DNA of 64,000 nt from Streptomyces coacervatus. Its GTDB lineage: Bacteria; Actinomycetota; Actinomycetes; Streptomycetales; Streptomycetaceae. Below the pieces are notes generated by a model. The model worked only from the letters and a program-made list of their open reading frames with translations, had not been told where the DNA came from and did no database searches. The translations under genes and the position numbers were made by a program. Numbering within the stretch: position 1 is the first letter of the stretch; the number at the start of each line of letters is the position of its first letter. The DNA is taken from positions 1 to 64,000 of the forward strand of contig NZ_JARHTP010000030.1 in the NCBI RefSeq assembly GCF_029223485.1, given 5' to 3'. This document shows, piece after piece, positions 1 through 8,075 of this stretch.

Positions 1-92
1 AAGCGCGCGACGCGAACCACGTCGCCGCACACTGGAAAGAGGCACTGAACCAGTTCTCACTCTTCTTCGAGGACCGGCTCAGCATCCAATGA
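1..92 (+). CDS. C-terminal end of an unidentified protein (partial)
   Basis: The frame that ends with TGA at 90-92 is open back to the window edge and encodes about 29 residues, ending in ...FFEDRLSIQ. The piece HVAAHWKEALNQF resembles the last helix of TPR-type regulators or SARP/BTAD proteins, but this is too little to name a family. The stop overlaps the start of the following 46-codon frame (ATGA at 89-92). It could be read as the end of the gene upstream of the nucleotide-tailoring cluster. Confidence 0.4.
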   Translation, partial: ARDANHVAAHWKEALNQFSLFFEDRLSIQ

Positions 93-229
93 AACCAGGC
101 GACTTACACAAGATCACTGACACGCCCGCCGCGTGTGGCACGTGCCCATATCGCTCGCTATGGGAGCTGTTGTCATGGTGGGTGCGTGGTTGTACCGCAG
201 CACAGTCAGCGCTGGTCTGGCGGTATTGA
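89..229 (+). CDS. Possible small protein (46 aa), translationally coupled, with a TTA codon
   Basis: A 46-codon frame begins at an ATG that overlaps the stop of the preceding reading frame by the ATGA arrangement and ends with TGA at 227-229. It contains a CGTCP two-cysteine turn, a third cysteine (Cys35), and a Trp-rich C-terminal part (WELLSWW). Codon 6 is TTA (Leu), rare in Streptomyces and dependent on the bldA tRNA. Codon third positions are less GC-biased than in neighbouring genes, so it may be a remnant or recently acquired. No family is recognised. The stretch 230-299 up to the stop of the hydrolase shows nothing recognisable. Confidence 0.3.
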   Translation: MKPGDLHKITDTPAACGTCPYRSLWELLSWWVRGCTAAQSALVWRY

Positions 230-299
230 CGACGTTGCTGCCGGTGATGTTCCCAGGCAAATAGGCAGATACGGCGCCGAGCACCGATCCCCGTTGGGA

Positions 300-1343
300 T
301 CAGGGGAAGGCCAGGTCACGGAAGGCGTTACGGATTTCGGTCAGGGGCTGGCGGTCACGGGTGTAGTAGAGCTTGTTGGTCAGTAGCACCGCCCACCGCC
401 GCTGCCGGGGTGAGATCCACATGCCGGTGCCGGTGAAGCCGTAGTGGACCCAGATGTCCTCAGCGGGGTGCGTGCCAGGGGCGGGGTGCCAGAACAGGCC
501 GCGCACTGGTTCCAGGGTGCCGGTCTGGACGGTTAGTGACTGCCTGGTCCAGTCGGGGCCGAATACGGCTTGCCCGTGGCTGGTTGAGGTGTCCAGCATG
601 TAGCGCAGGAAGACGGCGAGGTCGTCGAGGACGGTGAAGGCGCCGGCGATCCCGCACACTCCGCCTAGGAGGCGAGCGGAGAAATCGTGGGCCACGCCCT
701 TGAGGTGGGTATCGGTGTCCTGGTCGAGTTCGGTCGGTGCGCACCGCGTGGTGATCTCGGCGGGCAGGGGGCCGAAGCGGGTGGAGTGCATGCCCAGCGG
801 CTGCCAAATCCGCTCCCTGGCGAGCTGATCGAGGCCCTGTCCGGAAAGGTGCTCGGCCAGATAGCCGAGGATGAGGGCAGCTCGGTCGGTGTACTCGACG
901 GCTTCGCCGGGCGGACGGTACAGGGCCTCGTGGAGGACTCCGTCGCGGATGTCCTGGGGGTCGGTGCCGTAGAGGTTCTTGAGCTGCGCGCGGAGCGGTG
1001 CCCCGGCCGTGTGGGTCAGCAAATGGCGGGCGGTCACGGCGCCGAGTGGGTGGCCGTGGACTTCGGACCAGAAGCCACCGAGCGCGGTGTCGAGGTCGAG
1101 CTTGCCTTCCTCCCAAAGAGCTCCGATCGAGGCCCACACGGCGAGGATCTTGGTGAGGCTTGCGGCGTCGAAGACGGTGTCGGGCTGCATCGGCACGTTC
1201 GGCTCGTTGGGGTCTAGGACCCCGGTGGCGCCGTGGGCGCGGGTGCCGGTGGCGTCACCGACTGCCCATACGGCGCCGGGGTAGACCTTGTCGCGGACGC
1301 CTTCGTTCAGGAGGGCTTCGATGCGGTCGGTGCTGTACGTCAT
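300..1343 (-). CDS. Serine hydrolase, beta-lactamase / penicillin-binding-protein fold
   Basis: A 347-aa class C beta-lactamase-like protein (PF00144 type). The nucleophile motif SxxK is visible as ASLTK near residue 62. The second motif is EYTD where YxN is usual, and HYGFTGTG near the C-terminus takes the place of the HxG/KTG box. Such proteins are D-aminopeptidases, esterases, transesterases or amide ligases, so a role in antibiotic resistance cannot be assumed. No signal peptide is seen, which argues for a cytoplasmic esterase or acyltransferase. I chose the ATG at 1343 (GGGAG just upstream); an upstream TTG at 1367 would add eight residues. It lies 111 nt downstream of the glycosyltransferase in the same direction and is probably the last gene of that operon. 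Confidence 0.85.
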   Translation of the reverse strand: MTYSTDRIEALLNEGVRDKVYPGAVWAVGDATGTRAHGATGVLDPNEPNVPMQPDTVFDAASLTKILAVWASIGALWEEGKLDLDTALGGFWSEVHGHPLGAVTARHLLTHTAGAPLRAQLKNLYGTDPQDIRDGVLHEALYRPPGEAVEYTDRAALILGYLAEHLSGQGLDQLARERIWQPLGMHSTRFGPLPAEITTRCAPTELDQDTDTHLKGVAHDFSARLLGGVCGIAGAFTVLDDLAVFLRYMLDTSTSHGQAVFGPDWTRQSLTVQTGTLEPVRGLFWHPAPGTHPAEDIWVHYGFTGTGMWISPRQRRWAVLLTNKLYYTRDRQPLTEIRNAFRDLAFP

Positions 1344-1454
1344 GGTCTCCCTGTTCGCCGTGGCCAACCCGCCGGATCAGCGTAGTGACGCGGGCTGCAC
1401 CAGTGGGGCAATGGCGTGTCGGACGTCGGCTGCGGGGGCTGGTCGGCGTGTGTC

Positions 1455-2576
1455 TCAGGCGAGCTGGCGGCCAAGGTCGGCCAGGGCCTGGGCGGTAGTG
1501 GAGAGGGGGTAACGGGCGGCGTTCGCGTGGCCCGCCCGTCGCAGGGCGGGCAGCAGGCCGGAGGCGTTCCGTAGGCGGTCGAGGTCGCGGGTGAGCACGG
1601 CGGAGTGGGTGAAGTCGGTGGCCACTGCCGACGCGGAGAGGACTTCGTTGAGGCCGGGAACGGGTTGGTACAGGACAGGCAGGCCGCAGGCTTGGGCCTC
1701 CAGCGCGACCAGGCCCATGGCTTCCAGGGTGGTGGACGGCATGACCAGGACGTCGTGCTCGGCGAAGGCTTTCCACAACTGTGGACGGCGGAGCCAGCCG
1801 AGGTACCGGGCCCGCACTCCGGTCCGTTGGAGGAGCGGGGCCAAGGCGCGGAACTGGGCTCTGGGGGCGGCGATGCTCAGCTCGACTCCTGGAATGGGCG
1901 GCAGGCCCGTGATCAGGTGCTCTGCGCCCTTCTCGGCGGTCAGCCTGCCTGCGTAGAGCAGTCGTAGGTGGCTGGTGGAGATGCTGGCGGGCCGCGTCGG
2001 CGGATCGGTGAGCAGATGGTCGGGGATGCCCCATGGAATGCGGACGATCTTGCGGCGGTCGATCTGCGGGGCGAGCTTGAGAAGGCGGTCGGCCATCGCG
2101 CCGGTGGGGACGACGATTGCGTCGGCGGCCCTCGCCGTCTCGCGCAGGACTTGGAGCTGGTCGCGGTGTGCCTCGGCGAAGATCAGGTCGGTGCCGTGGA
2201 CCAAGGCGATCCTGGGGTGGGCGGGCATAGCCCGGAGCAGGGCGGGCGTGGCGCCGAAGGTGAGGTGCTGCAGGTGGAGTACCCCGATCTGGGCTGGATC
2301 GATCGCGGTCACCAGCGCCCGGCGCAGGGCTGCGACGTAGCGGCTGAAGGCGGCGCCCTCCAGGCACTTGCCGGCGACCGCCAGCAGGTCGAGCCCGGCG
2401 GGGAGGTGGGGTTTGGGGGGGGTGGGGGCCAGCATGAAGGCTCGTGCGGGGATGAGGGGCTTGTCGCCGGTGTACAGGTCGAGGAAGAGTTCGACGCTGC
2501 CGCCGGGGCTGCCGGCTGGGAGGTCGAGGAAGGTGGCGGCCAGCGGCCCCGCGGCCGGGCGGACGAGGGGGCTCAC
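1455..2576 (-). CDS. Glycosyltransferase, GT4 family
   Basis: A 373-aa GT-B fold glycosyltransferase. The C-terminal half carries the GT4 nucleotide-sugar site: LLYAGRLTAEKG followed by EAMGLVALEAQACGLPVL, the E-x7-E motif of retaining GT4 enzymes. The N-terminal half has the acceptor-domain VLHLQHLTFGA and LVHGTD strands. The start is a GTG whose TGA-overlap (GTGA) shares bases with the stop of the upstream deaminase-like gene, with AAGGAG five nt before it; the open frame continues upstream only as a shadow of that gene. Acceptor and donor cannot be predicted. In this cluster it may glycosylate the product of the MurA-like and deaminase-like proteins. Confidence 0.9.
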   Translation of the reverse strand: MSPLVRPAAGPLAATFLDLPAGSPGGSVELFLDLYTGDKPLIPARAFMLAPTPPKPHLPAGLDLLAVAGKCLEGAAFSRYVAALRRALVTAIDPAQIGVLHLQHLTFGATPALLRAMPAHPRIALVHGTDLIFAEAHRDQLQVLRETARAADAIVVPTGAMADRLLKLAPQIDRRKIVRIPWGIPDHLLTDPPTRPASISTSHLRLLYAGRLTAEKGAEHLITGLPPIPGVELSIAAPRAQFRALAPLLQRTGVRARYLGWLRRPQLWKAFAEHDVLVMPSTTLEAMGLVALEAQACGLPVLYQPVPGLNEVLSASAVATDFTHSAVLTRDLDRLRNASGLLPALRRAGHANAARYPLSTTAQALADLGRQLA

Positions 2577-3109
2577 AGCGCTCCTTGGGGGATCTCTTCG
2601 TACAGGCGGGAGATGTCGATGCCGTGCGTGGCGGCGTACTTGGCGCGCTGTTGCTGGTAGCTGGCCGGGGTGCCGAGGGTGGTGAGGAAGACGAGCTTGC
2701 CGAAGGTCATTCCCGGATAGACCCGGGCGGGCTTGGCAGCGTGGATCTCCAAGGTCCAGCGGATCGCGTGGCCCTGGTGACCGAGTGGCGCGGAGACGTG
2801 GACCCAGATGCCGAGGGCGCCGATGGTGCGGTTGCCGTTGAGAAGTTGGGCATACGTTTCCGAGCCGGTCCTCTCCAGCGTGACGCCGAGGTAGAGCACG
2901 CCGGGCTGCAGGACCAATCCGGAGGCGGGGATGGCCAGTTCGGTGAAGGCGGTGGGGGCGGCGGCGTCCAGGTCGCCGTCGCAGATGCGGATCGTGTCGC
3001 CCAGCCGCCAGTCGTAGGCATTGGGGGACAGGCGTGCCGGGTCGTAGGGCGCGATGGCGATCTCGCCTGCGCTGACGGCGGCGGCAATGGCGGAGCCGGT
3101 GAGGATCAC
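2573..3109 (-). CDS. dCTP deaminase-like protein, copy 2 (RSSxxR motif lost, Glu kept)
   Basis: A 178-aa member of the dCTP deaminase/dUTPase trimeric fold (PLxxGxxY and PGMxFGKLVF elements visible). Classical Dcd uses R-S-S-x-x-R plus a general-base Glu about 25 residues later (Arg110, Ser111, Arg115, Glu138 in E. coli). Here the first motif has become GNRTIGALG, losing the Arg-Ser pair and the second Arg, whereas RWTLEIH retains the Glu. As a homotrimer it should therefore be impaired. The GTG start overlaps the stop of the preceding paralogue (GTGA). About one third identity with copy 1 by eye, including the shared ILTG N-terminus, suggests an old duplication followed by specialisation. 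Confidence 0.85.
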   Translation of the reverse strand: MILTGSAIAAAVSAGEIAIAPYDPARLSPNAYDWRLGDTIRICDGDLDAAAPTAFTELAIPASGLVLQPGVLYLGVTLERTGSETYAQLLNGNRTIGALGIWVHVSAPLGHQGHAIRWTLEIHAAKPARVYPGMTFGKLVFLTTLGTPASYQQQRAKYAATHGIDISRLYEEIPQGAL

Positions 3110-3645
3110 GAGGCGCCCGCCTGCACGTGTGCCGCATCCCGCCAGTAGCAGGAAGGCTGAGGGCCGGCGGCGCCCTGGTACTTGCCTCGGTACAGCTCGA
3201 CGTCCCCGGTGGAGACGAAGAACATGATCTGCCCGATCTTCATGCCCGCGTACACCCGCAGAGGGCGGATGGGGGAGAGCATCAGAGTCCACTGGCCGTG
3301 GAAGCCGATGTCACCGATAGGGGCGGTGATCTCGACGAATAACCCCAGTCGTCCGACCGAGGAGCGGCCGAAGAGCAGTGGGATGAAGAGGTCCGAGCCG
3401 ACCTCCTCGACGGTGTGGCCGAGGTACAGCTCGCCGGGCTGGAGGACGTATCCGTCCGTGTCGATTCGGATCGTGTGCGTGGGGTTGGCGTGGTGGGCGT
3501 CGATGACCTTGGTGGCGTACGTCAGCAGGGTGGCGCCCAGGCGGACGTTGTAGCTGTTGGGGTTGGTCTGCTTCGGGTCGAACGGGGTGATGCGAAGGCG
3601 TCCGTCGGCGACGGCCGTGTTGATCTCGGGCCCGGTGAGGATCAT
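3106..3645 (-). CDS. dCTP deaminase-like protein, copy 1 (RSSxxR kept, catalytic Glu lost)
   Basis: A 179-aa Dcd-fold protein beginning MILTGPEI. It retains the substrate motif GRSSVGRLGLFVEIT almost perfectly, but the position of the general-base Glu138 reads Met (QWTLML instead of xIVLEF). Dcd normally deaminates dCTP to dUTP, with active sites at subunit interfaces of a trimer. The complementary defect in the adjacent paralogue suggests the two proteins may combine or may have become binding or structural proteins. The ATG overlaps the stop of the phosphoesterase gene (ATGA), so synthesis of the pair is coupled. A housekeeping dcd is expected elsewhere in the genome. Confidence 0.85.
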   Translation of the reverse strand: MILTGPEINTAVADGRLRITPFDPKQTNPNSYNVRLGATLLTYATKVIDAHHANPTHTIRIDTDGYVLQPGELYLGHTVEEVGSDLFIPLLFGRSSVGRLGLFVEITAPIGDIGFHGQWTLMLSPIRPLRVYAGMKIGQIMFFVSTGDVELYRGKYQGAAGPQPSCYWRDAAHVQAGAS

Positions 3646-4877
3646 TGAGCGCCCCCTTGAAGAGCGTCGGCAGCGTCAGCGAACGGGGCCGCCAGGACGC
3701 TGCGCACCGCCTGGCCCAGACGCAGTCCGGCTTGATGAGTGCGGCCGCAGAGATAGGTGTCGGCGATGTAGTCGGTGGTCAGCACGATGCGCGCTGTGGG
3801 TGGAAGGGGCGTGGGCGCGACTGCCAAGGGGCCGACGTGTTCGACGAGATGAGCGAGCAGCTTGGCGTCGTCCTCGGACTGATCGTCGGGGAAGAAGGCG
3901 TGGACGAGCTGGTTGCCGAAGGGCTCGATGGCGAGCAGGTCGCCGAGAGTGAGGACATCGCCCAGCGGTACGGGGCGTAGAGCGGTCTCGTTGAGGATGA
4001 CCGCGTCCGCTCCGAGGCCGGTGTGCAGGCGGGTGGCGATCTCGCCCAAGAGGAGGCGCCGGTCCAACAGGGTATTGAGATACGGCTCGTTCACGATGCC
4101 GAGTCGGCTCCCGAGGGTGTTGCCGATGAGGGCGATCTTCTCCTGTAGTAGGGCGAGGTCCTCGGGGATCAGGGACGTGTCGGGGAAGGCGCCTACGCGG
4201 ACGGCCCAGCCGGCCCCGACCGGCTCGGCGGTGGCGTACCCGACGCCGAGTTCGTGGCCCTTTACGACGAGGGTGTCACCGACGGGCACGGGGCCGTAGG
4301 TGTCGCTGTGGCAGTGTCCGGCGAAGATGACGTCCGCGAACGGGCAGGCGGCGGCCAGCTTCAGGTCCTCGTCGAAGCCCGAGTGGGACAGCACCATCCA
4401 GGCGTCGGCACGGTGATGGTGCTCCAGCATCACCTCGCGCAGGGCCTGGGTGGGGTCGGTGACGTGGTGGCCCGTGCGCTGGTTGGCAGGGATCGCGTTG
4501 AAGGCTTGCAGGCCGATTACCGCGGTGACGGCAACTCGCCGGCCACCGATGCGCTCGATGCGCACGCGGTCGAAGAGCGGCCTGCCGCTGCCGTCGGCTG
4601 TGTTCGCGCACACGGTCATCGCGTGCAACTGCGGTTCGAAGTAGTGCGGCCAGCCGTGGTTTCCGGGGGCGAGCAGGTCGTACAGGCTGGTGAGAACCTC
4701 GCGCTCGATCTGCCCCTGGCCGAAGCGGTAGAAGCCGGTGCCTTCGAAGAAGTCGCCGCAGTCCACCATCAGGCTCTGGGCCCTGGCGGCGTGGAGGTAG
4801 GCGAGCATCGACGTGGCTCGGTCGAAGGAGGAGTGGACGTCGGTCGTGGCAGTGATTCGCTGGAGCTGCCGGGTCAT
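3642..4877 (-). CDS. 5'-nucleotidase-type metallophosphoesterase
   Basis: A 411-aa calcineurin-like phosphoesterase with the two-domain UshA/5'-nucleotidase layout. Metal-binding blocks appear in order: TDVHSSF, DCGDFFEG, PGNHGW, LSHSGFDED and GHCHSD (usually GHTH). The C-terminal part carries NETALRPVPLGDVLT and the substrate-stacking region IEPFGNQLV of the 5'-nucleotidase C domain. There is no signal peptide, unlike secreted UshA enzymes, so it probably acts on a cytoplasmic nucleotide intermediate, for example removing a phosphate late in the pathway. ATGA overlaps link it to both the MurA-like gene and the first deaminase-like gene. Confidence 0.88.
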   Translation of the reverse strand: MTRQLQRITATTDVHSSFDRATSMLAYLHAARAQSLMVDCGDFFEGTGFYRFGQGQIEREVLTSLYDLLAPGNHGWPHYFEPQLHAMTVCANTADGSGRPLFDRVRIERIGGRRVAVTAVIGLQAFNAIPANQRTGHHVTDPTQALREVMLEHHHRADAWMVLSHSGFDEDLKLAAACPFADVIFAGHCHSDTYGPVPVGDTLVVKGHELGVGYATAEPVGAGWAVRVGAFPDTSLIPEDLALLQEKIALIGNTLGSRLGIVNEPYLNTLLDRRLLLGEIATRLHTGLGADAVILNETALRPVPLGDVLTLGDLLAIEPFGNQLVHAFFPDDQSEDDAKLLAHLVEHVGPLAVAPTPLPPTARIVLTTDYIADTYLCGRTHQAGLRLGQAVRSVLAAPFADAADALQGGAQ

Positions 4878-6193
4878 GGAGTGACCTCGCAGATGTCGGC
4901 GCCCAGGGCATGCAGCTTGGTGGGCAGATCGGCGTGCCCGCGCCGGAGCTGTTCGAGGCCGCCGAGGGTGGTGACGCCGTGCGCGGTGAGGCCGGCGATG
5001 AGCAGGGCTGAGCCGGTGCGGATGTCGGTGGCCTCCACGCCGGCGCCTGTCAGCTGCTGCGGTCCGGTGAGGCTGCATTCGGTGGGCGAGAGTTCGTGGA
5101 TCTCGGCGCCGAGGCGTGTGAGCTGGGGGAGCAGGTTGCCGTGTCGGCCGGGGTTGATGGTGTCGGCGAACAGGTGAGTTCCGGGCAGTCCGAGGGCGAG
5201 GGCCATCAGCGGTGGTTCGAAGTCGGCGTCCAAGCCGCCGGGGGAGAGGGAGGCGATGGCGCGCAACGATCGCCCGGTCGGCTCGGCGTCGTGGGCCCGG
5301 ACGGTGAAGGCATCGCCCTCGACGTCGGCTGGGACTCCCAGCCAGTTCAAGGCTGAGACCAGGGGAGCGACGTCGTCGACGCGTACGCCCCGGATGTGTG
5401 CACCCCCGCCGGTCGCCGCGACCGCACACGCCAGCGTCCCGGCTTCGACCTTGTCGCCGGGCACCGCCCAGACGGTGGTCTCCGTCGAGACGGAAGTGGG
5501 TGGTGACAGCGTCAGGACCGACTCACTGACTCGGCACGCCCATCCCGCCACCTGCAACGCCTCTACGACGCTGATGACTTCAGGCGAGAGGTTGGGGTGG
5601 CCAAGGCGCAGGGGTCGGCCGGCTACGACCGCGCGCAGGAGGGCGGCGATGCTCGCCCCGCGAGAACGGAAAGGCAGCACCACAGACACCGTTTCGGTCC
5701 CACCGGTGGCTGCTTCCACGACGTATCCGTGGCCGTCTACGGTCGTGCGGTCACCGAAGCGCTCGTAGACCTTGAAGTGCTGCTCCATCCCGCGTTCCCC
5801 GATCCGGCAGCCGCCCGGCCAAGGCAGCCTGGCTCGCCCGTACGCGCCGAGCAGGGCCGGTACGAGGTAGTACGAGGCCCGGATGCGGGCGGCGACCTCG
5901 GGATCAGGGCCTGGCTGGGGCTTGTCGCTCGGCAGGATCACGGTGGTGTGCGGGTCGCTGACGGGGCGGGCGGTGTGCCAGCCGGCCTGTTGGAGCAGGG
6001 TGAGCATGGTCTCGACGTCCGTGTTCGACGGGACGTTGCTCAGATGCACCGGGCGGTGCAGGGCCGCGGCGGCGGCCAGCAGGGGCAGGGCCGCGTTCTT
6101 GGAGCCGTCGACGGTGATGGAGCCGGCGAGTGGGCTGCCGGGTCGCACGGCGACCACTTCTGCGGCGACGGGGGGAATGCGTACGGCTGTCAA
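4874..6193 (-). CDS. MurA-like enolpyruvyl transferase (UDP-GlcNAc 1-carboxyvinyltransferase family)
   Basis: A 439-aa EPSP/MurA-fold protein. The PEP-loop cysteine is present in PGGCRIGERG (Cys115 of MurA). The Lys-Asn pair is in GSKNAALP, the central Asp in GGLDADF and the C-terminal Arg in RRGHADLPTKL. These features imply a working transferase that adds enolpyruvate from PEP. Several positions differ from housekeeping MurA (PGGCaIGxRPxDxH is GERGMEQH here), so the acceptor may not be UDP-GlcNAc. Paralogues in nikkomycin and polyoxin clusters act on UMP, which fits the nucleotide-related neighbours. The start is TTG with GAGGAG seven nt upstream, three nt after the HATPase stop. An ATGA overlap couples it to the next gene. 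Confidence 0.88.
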   Translation of the reverse strand: MTAVRIPPVAAEVVAVRPGSPLAGSITVDGSKNAALPLLAAAAALHRPVHLSNVPSNTDVETMLTLLQQAGWHTARPVSDPHTTVILPSDKPQPGPDPEVAARIRASYYLVPALLGAYGRARLPWPGGCRIGERGMEQHFKVYERFGDRTTVDGHGYVVEAATGGTETVSVVLPFRSRGASIAALLRAVVAGRPLRLGHPNLSPEVISVVEALQVAGWACRVSESVLTLSPPTSVSTETTVWAVPGDKVEAGTLACAVAATGGGAHIRGVRVDDVAPLVSALNWLGVPADVEGDAFTVRAHDAEPTGRSLRAIASLSPGGLDADFEPPLMALALGLPGTHLFADTINPGRHGNLLPQLTRLGAEIHELSPTECSLTGPQQLTGAGVEATDIRTGSALLIAGLTAHGVTTLGGLEQLRRGHADLPTKLHALGADICEVTP

Positions 6194-6196
6194 CGG

Positions 6197-6628
6197 TCAA
6201 CTCCTCTGCAGGGGCAGGTGTGATGCGGTGGATGGTGGGGTGCTGACCTTGAACTCGGCCCAGCAGCGTTTGCCGGGTGGCAGCGGATCGAAGCCGTGGC
6301 GGTCCGCGAGTGCTGCGACGAGGAACAGCCCGCGTCCGCCTTCCTCGTCCACATCCGACAGGCCGACCTGTGGGACGGCGGGGTTGGCGTCGTTCACCTC
6401 GATCCGCAGTTCCTTGTCGCTCAGGCAGGCGCTGGCCGTGATCGGGCCGCCGTTTGCGTGCCGGACCGCGTTCGCGATGAGCTCTGCGGCCACCAGCTCT
6501 GCCGCGTCCAGGAGTTCGGGGCCGAGGAAGGCGCCGAAAGCCCGTATCCCGTCCGCGAGCTGCTGACGCGCGGACGCTGCGGCAGCTGGCGTGCCGGAGA
6601 CGGGAATCCGGATGTGATGCGCTTCCAT
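6197..6628 (-). CDS. ATP-binding protein, RsbW/SpoIIAB-like anti-sigma fold
   Basis: A 143-aa HATPase_c_2 protein: AELVAAELIANAVRHA forms the N-box, LRIEVNDANP the next strand and GGRGLFLVAALAD the G2 box. Stand-alone Streptomyces proteins of this type are thought to act in partner-switching or regulator pairs, often with XRE proteins. The ATG at 6628 has AGGAGG six nt upstream; the open frame upstream is not used. It is the first gene of the leftward operon, three nt before the MurA-like gene, and it faces the XRE regulator across a 175-bp intergenic region. This resembles the HATPase/XRE pairs elsewhere in the genus. Confidence 0.85.
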   Translation of the reverse strand: MEAHHIRIPVSGTPAAAASARQQLADGIRAFGAFLGPELLDAAELVAAELIANAVRHANGGPITASACLSDKELRIEVNDANPAVPQVGLSDVDEEGGRGLFLVAALADRHGFDPLPPGKRCWAEFKVSTPPSTASHLPLQRS

Positions 6629-6803
6629 GAGCGGCCTCCTGGTTGGTTCGGCCACTCCACGCAACCGCTCCGGAGGTGAGCGGAACCAGTTGGTGTGCCG
6701 GGGCTGCATCACTTATGCAGGAGCTGCATCACTGCCAAATGCCGCTCGGTTACTCTCGGTTGAGCAGGCAGGATCGGCGACGGCAGAAGGGGCCGTGGCA
6801 CAG
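6629..6803. promoter_or_regulatory. Divergent promoter region with phased repeat GCTGCATCACT
   Basis: The gap between the HATPase operon and the XRE gene holds an 11-bp direct repeat, GCTGCATCACT, at 6703-6713 and 6723-6733, exactly 20 bp apart. The first copy is also the left half of a dyad, CTGCAT-N5-ATGCAG (6704-6720). Two helical turns of spacing and a dyad are what an HTH dimer would read, so this is the likely operator for the adjacent XRE protein. Confidence 0.5.
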
Positions 6804-8075
6804 ATGGCCGAGGCACAGAGTGAAGCGAGACGGATCGGCGAAGTGATCCGTCAGGCACGCGTGTTACAGCGGCGCTCGCAGAGGGACGTTGCTGCCGCGC
6901 TTGGGTATCACCAGTCGAAGGTGAGCCGCCTGGAGGGTGGCAGGGGTACCGAGGACGTGCGAGTGCTGCGCGAGATCGCGCAGGTGCTGGAGATTCCGCC
7001 GCAACGTCTCGGCCTCGCCGCCGCTTCTGATGCCAGCCCCGCCGAGCCCGGAACAGAGGACATGCACCGCCGTACCTTCCTTGCCGCGAGCGTCGCCGCG
7101 CTCGCGGCTCCGCCGTCGTCGAGCGCGGCACATCACGACCTGATCCAAGTCCTGTTGCCAGGCACGAGCCCCGCGGCCCCCGGGCAAGCCCTGGGCCTCG
7201 ACGAGCTGCGGGACCGGGCACGGGCCGTACGCCGGATGTTCTGCACGTGCGACTACGCGGAACTGGAGCAGACCTTGCCGGGTCTGATCGCCGACCTGCG
7301 GCAGGCCGCCGGAGGCTCATCCGGCTCGGCGGAGGTGTCCGGGCTGCTCGCGACCGCCTACCAGACGTCGGTGAGCCTGTTGCTGAAGCGGGCCGATCAG
7401 GGCAACGCCTGGCTCGCGGCCGGTCGGGCCATGGCCGAGGCGGAACGGTCCGGGGATCCTGTCGTCCTCGCCGCCAGTGTCCGCGTCCACGCGCACGTCC
7501 TCGTGCGGGAGAAGCACACGGCCCAGGCCGTGAACATGGTCCGCCACACTGCCGACCAGCTCACCGGCTCCTACGACCAGCGTTCGCCCCGGTACCTGGC
7601 CGCGGTTGGTCTGCTGTTGCTCCGCGGGGCGACCGCCGCCAGCAGAAACGGCGACCGTGACACCACCCAGGACTTCCTCACCGAAGCCAAGGAAGTGGCT
7701 CGCTATGTCGCCTTCGACCGGCCGGACGCCTGGGCGAACTTCAGTCCCACCAACGTCGCCCTCCACGAGATCAGCGCAGCCGTCTCCTTCGGTGACGCCG
7801 GCATCGCCCTGGAAACCGCACGGCCGCTCATGCGGCGGCACATTCCTGTCCCCGAGCGCCGGGCCGCGCTGTGGGTGGAGACGGCCCGCGCCTACAGTCA
7901 GCAGGGCAGGCTCGCCGAGGGCTACCAGGCCCTGCGTATCGCCGAGAGCTGCGCGGCACAGGACATCCGCCGCCCGGCCGTACGCGAACTGGTCGCCGAC
8001 ATGGCAGCCCGCGACCGCCGCCGGGCACTGCCCGAGCTGCACCACTTCAGCCGCCAACTGGGAGTGCCCGCGTGA
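6804..8075 (+). CDS. XRE-family transcriptional regulator with TPR-like C-terminal domain
   Basis: A 423-aa regulator. Residues about 10-70 form the helix-turn-helix (QRDVAAALGYHQSKVSRLEGG). Next comes a Tat-like RRTFLAASVAALAAP stretch that is common inside this Streptomyces family and probably not a true export signal, then about 280 residues of helical TPR-like repeat. Codon 21 is TTA (6864-6866), so translation should depend on the bldA Leu-tRNA and be tied to development. I used ATG 6804; GTG 6795 has better spacing to AGAAGG and is an equal candidate. Its stop overlaps the GTG of the flavoprotein gene. It probably controls the divergent operon. Confidence 0.85.
   Translation: MAEAQSEARRIGEVIRQARVLQRRSQRDVAAALGYHQSKVSRLEGGRGTEDVRVLREIAQVLEIPPQRLGLAAASDASPAEPGTEDMHRRTFLAASVAALAAPPSSSAAHHDLIQVLLPGTSPAAPGQALGLDELRDRARAVRRMFCTCDYAELEQTLPGLIADLRQAAGGSSGSAEVSGLLATAYQTSVSLLLKRADQGNAWLAAGRAMAEAERSGDPVVLAASVRVHAHVLVREKHTAQAVNMVRHTADQLTGSYDQRSPRYLAAVGLLLLRGATAASRNGDRDTTQDFLTEAKEVARYVAFDRPDAWANFSPTNVALHEISAAVSFGDAGIALETARPLMRRHIPVPERRAALWVETARAYSQQGRLAEGYQALRIAESCAAQDIRRPAVRELVADMAARDRRRALPELHHFSRQLGVPA

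Noticed and set aside
1455..3137. A 560-codon frame spanning the glycosyltransferase and further upstream
   Set aside because: The first 187 codons are an Arg/Pro/His-rich shadow of the deaminase-like gene; a GTG with AAGGAG at 2576 is the real start.
2573..3645. Housekeeping dcd duplicated in tandem
   Set aside because: Each copy lacks residues essential in known Dcd, so neither looks like the ordinary enzyme.
6804..8075. Tat-exported protein because of RRTFLAASVAALAAP
   Set aside because: The motif is about 90 residues inside, after an HTH domain; it is a common internal feature of this regulator family.
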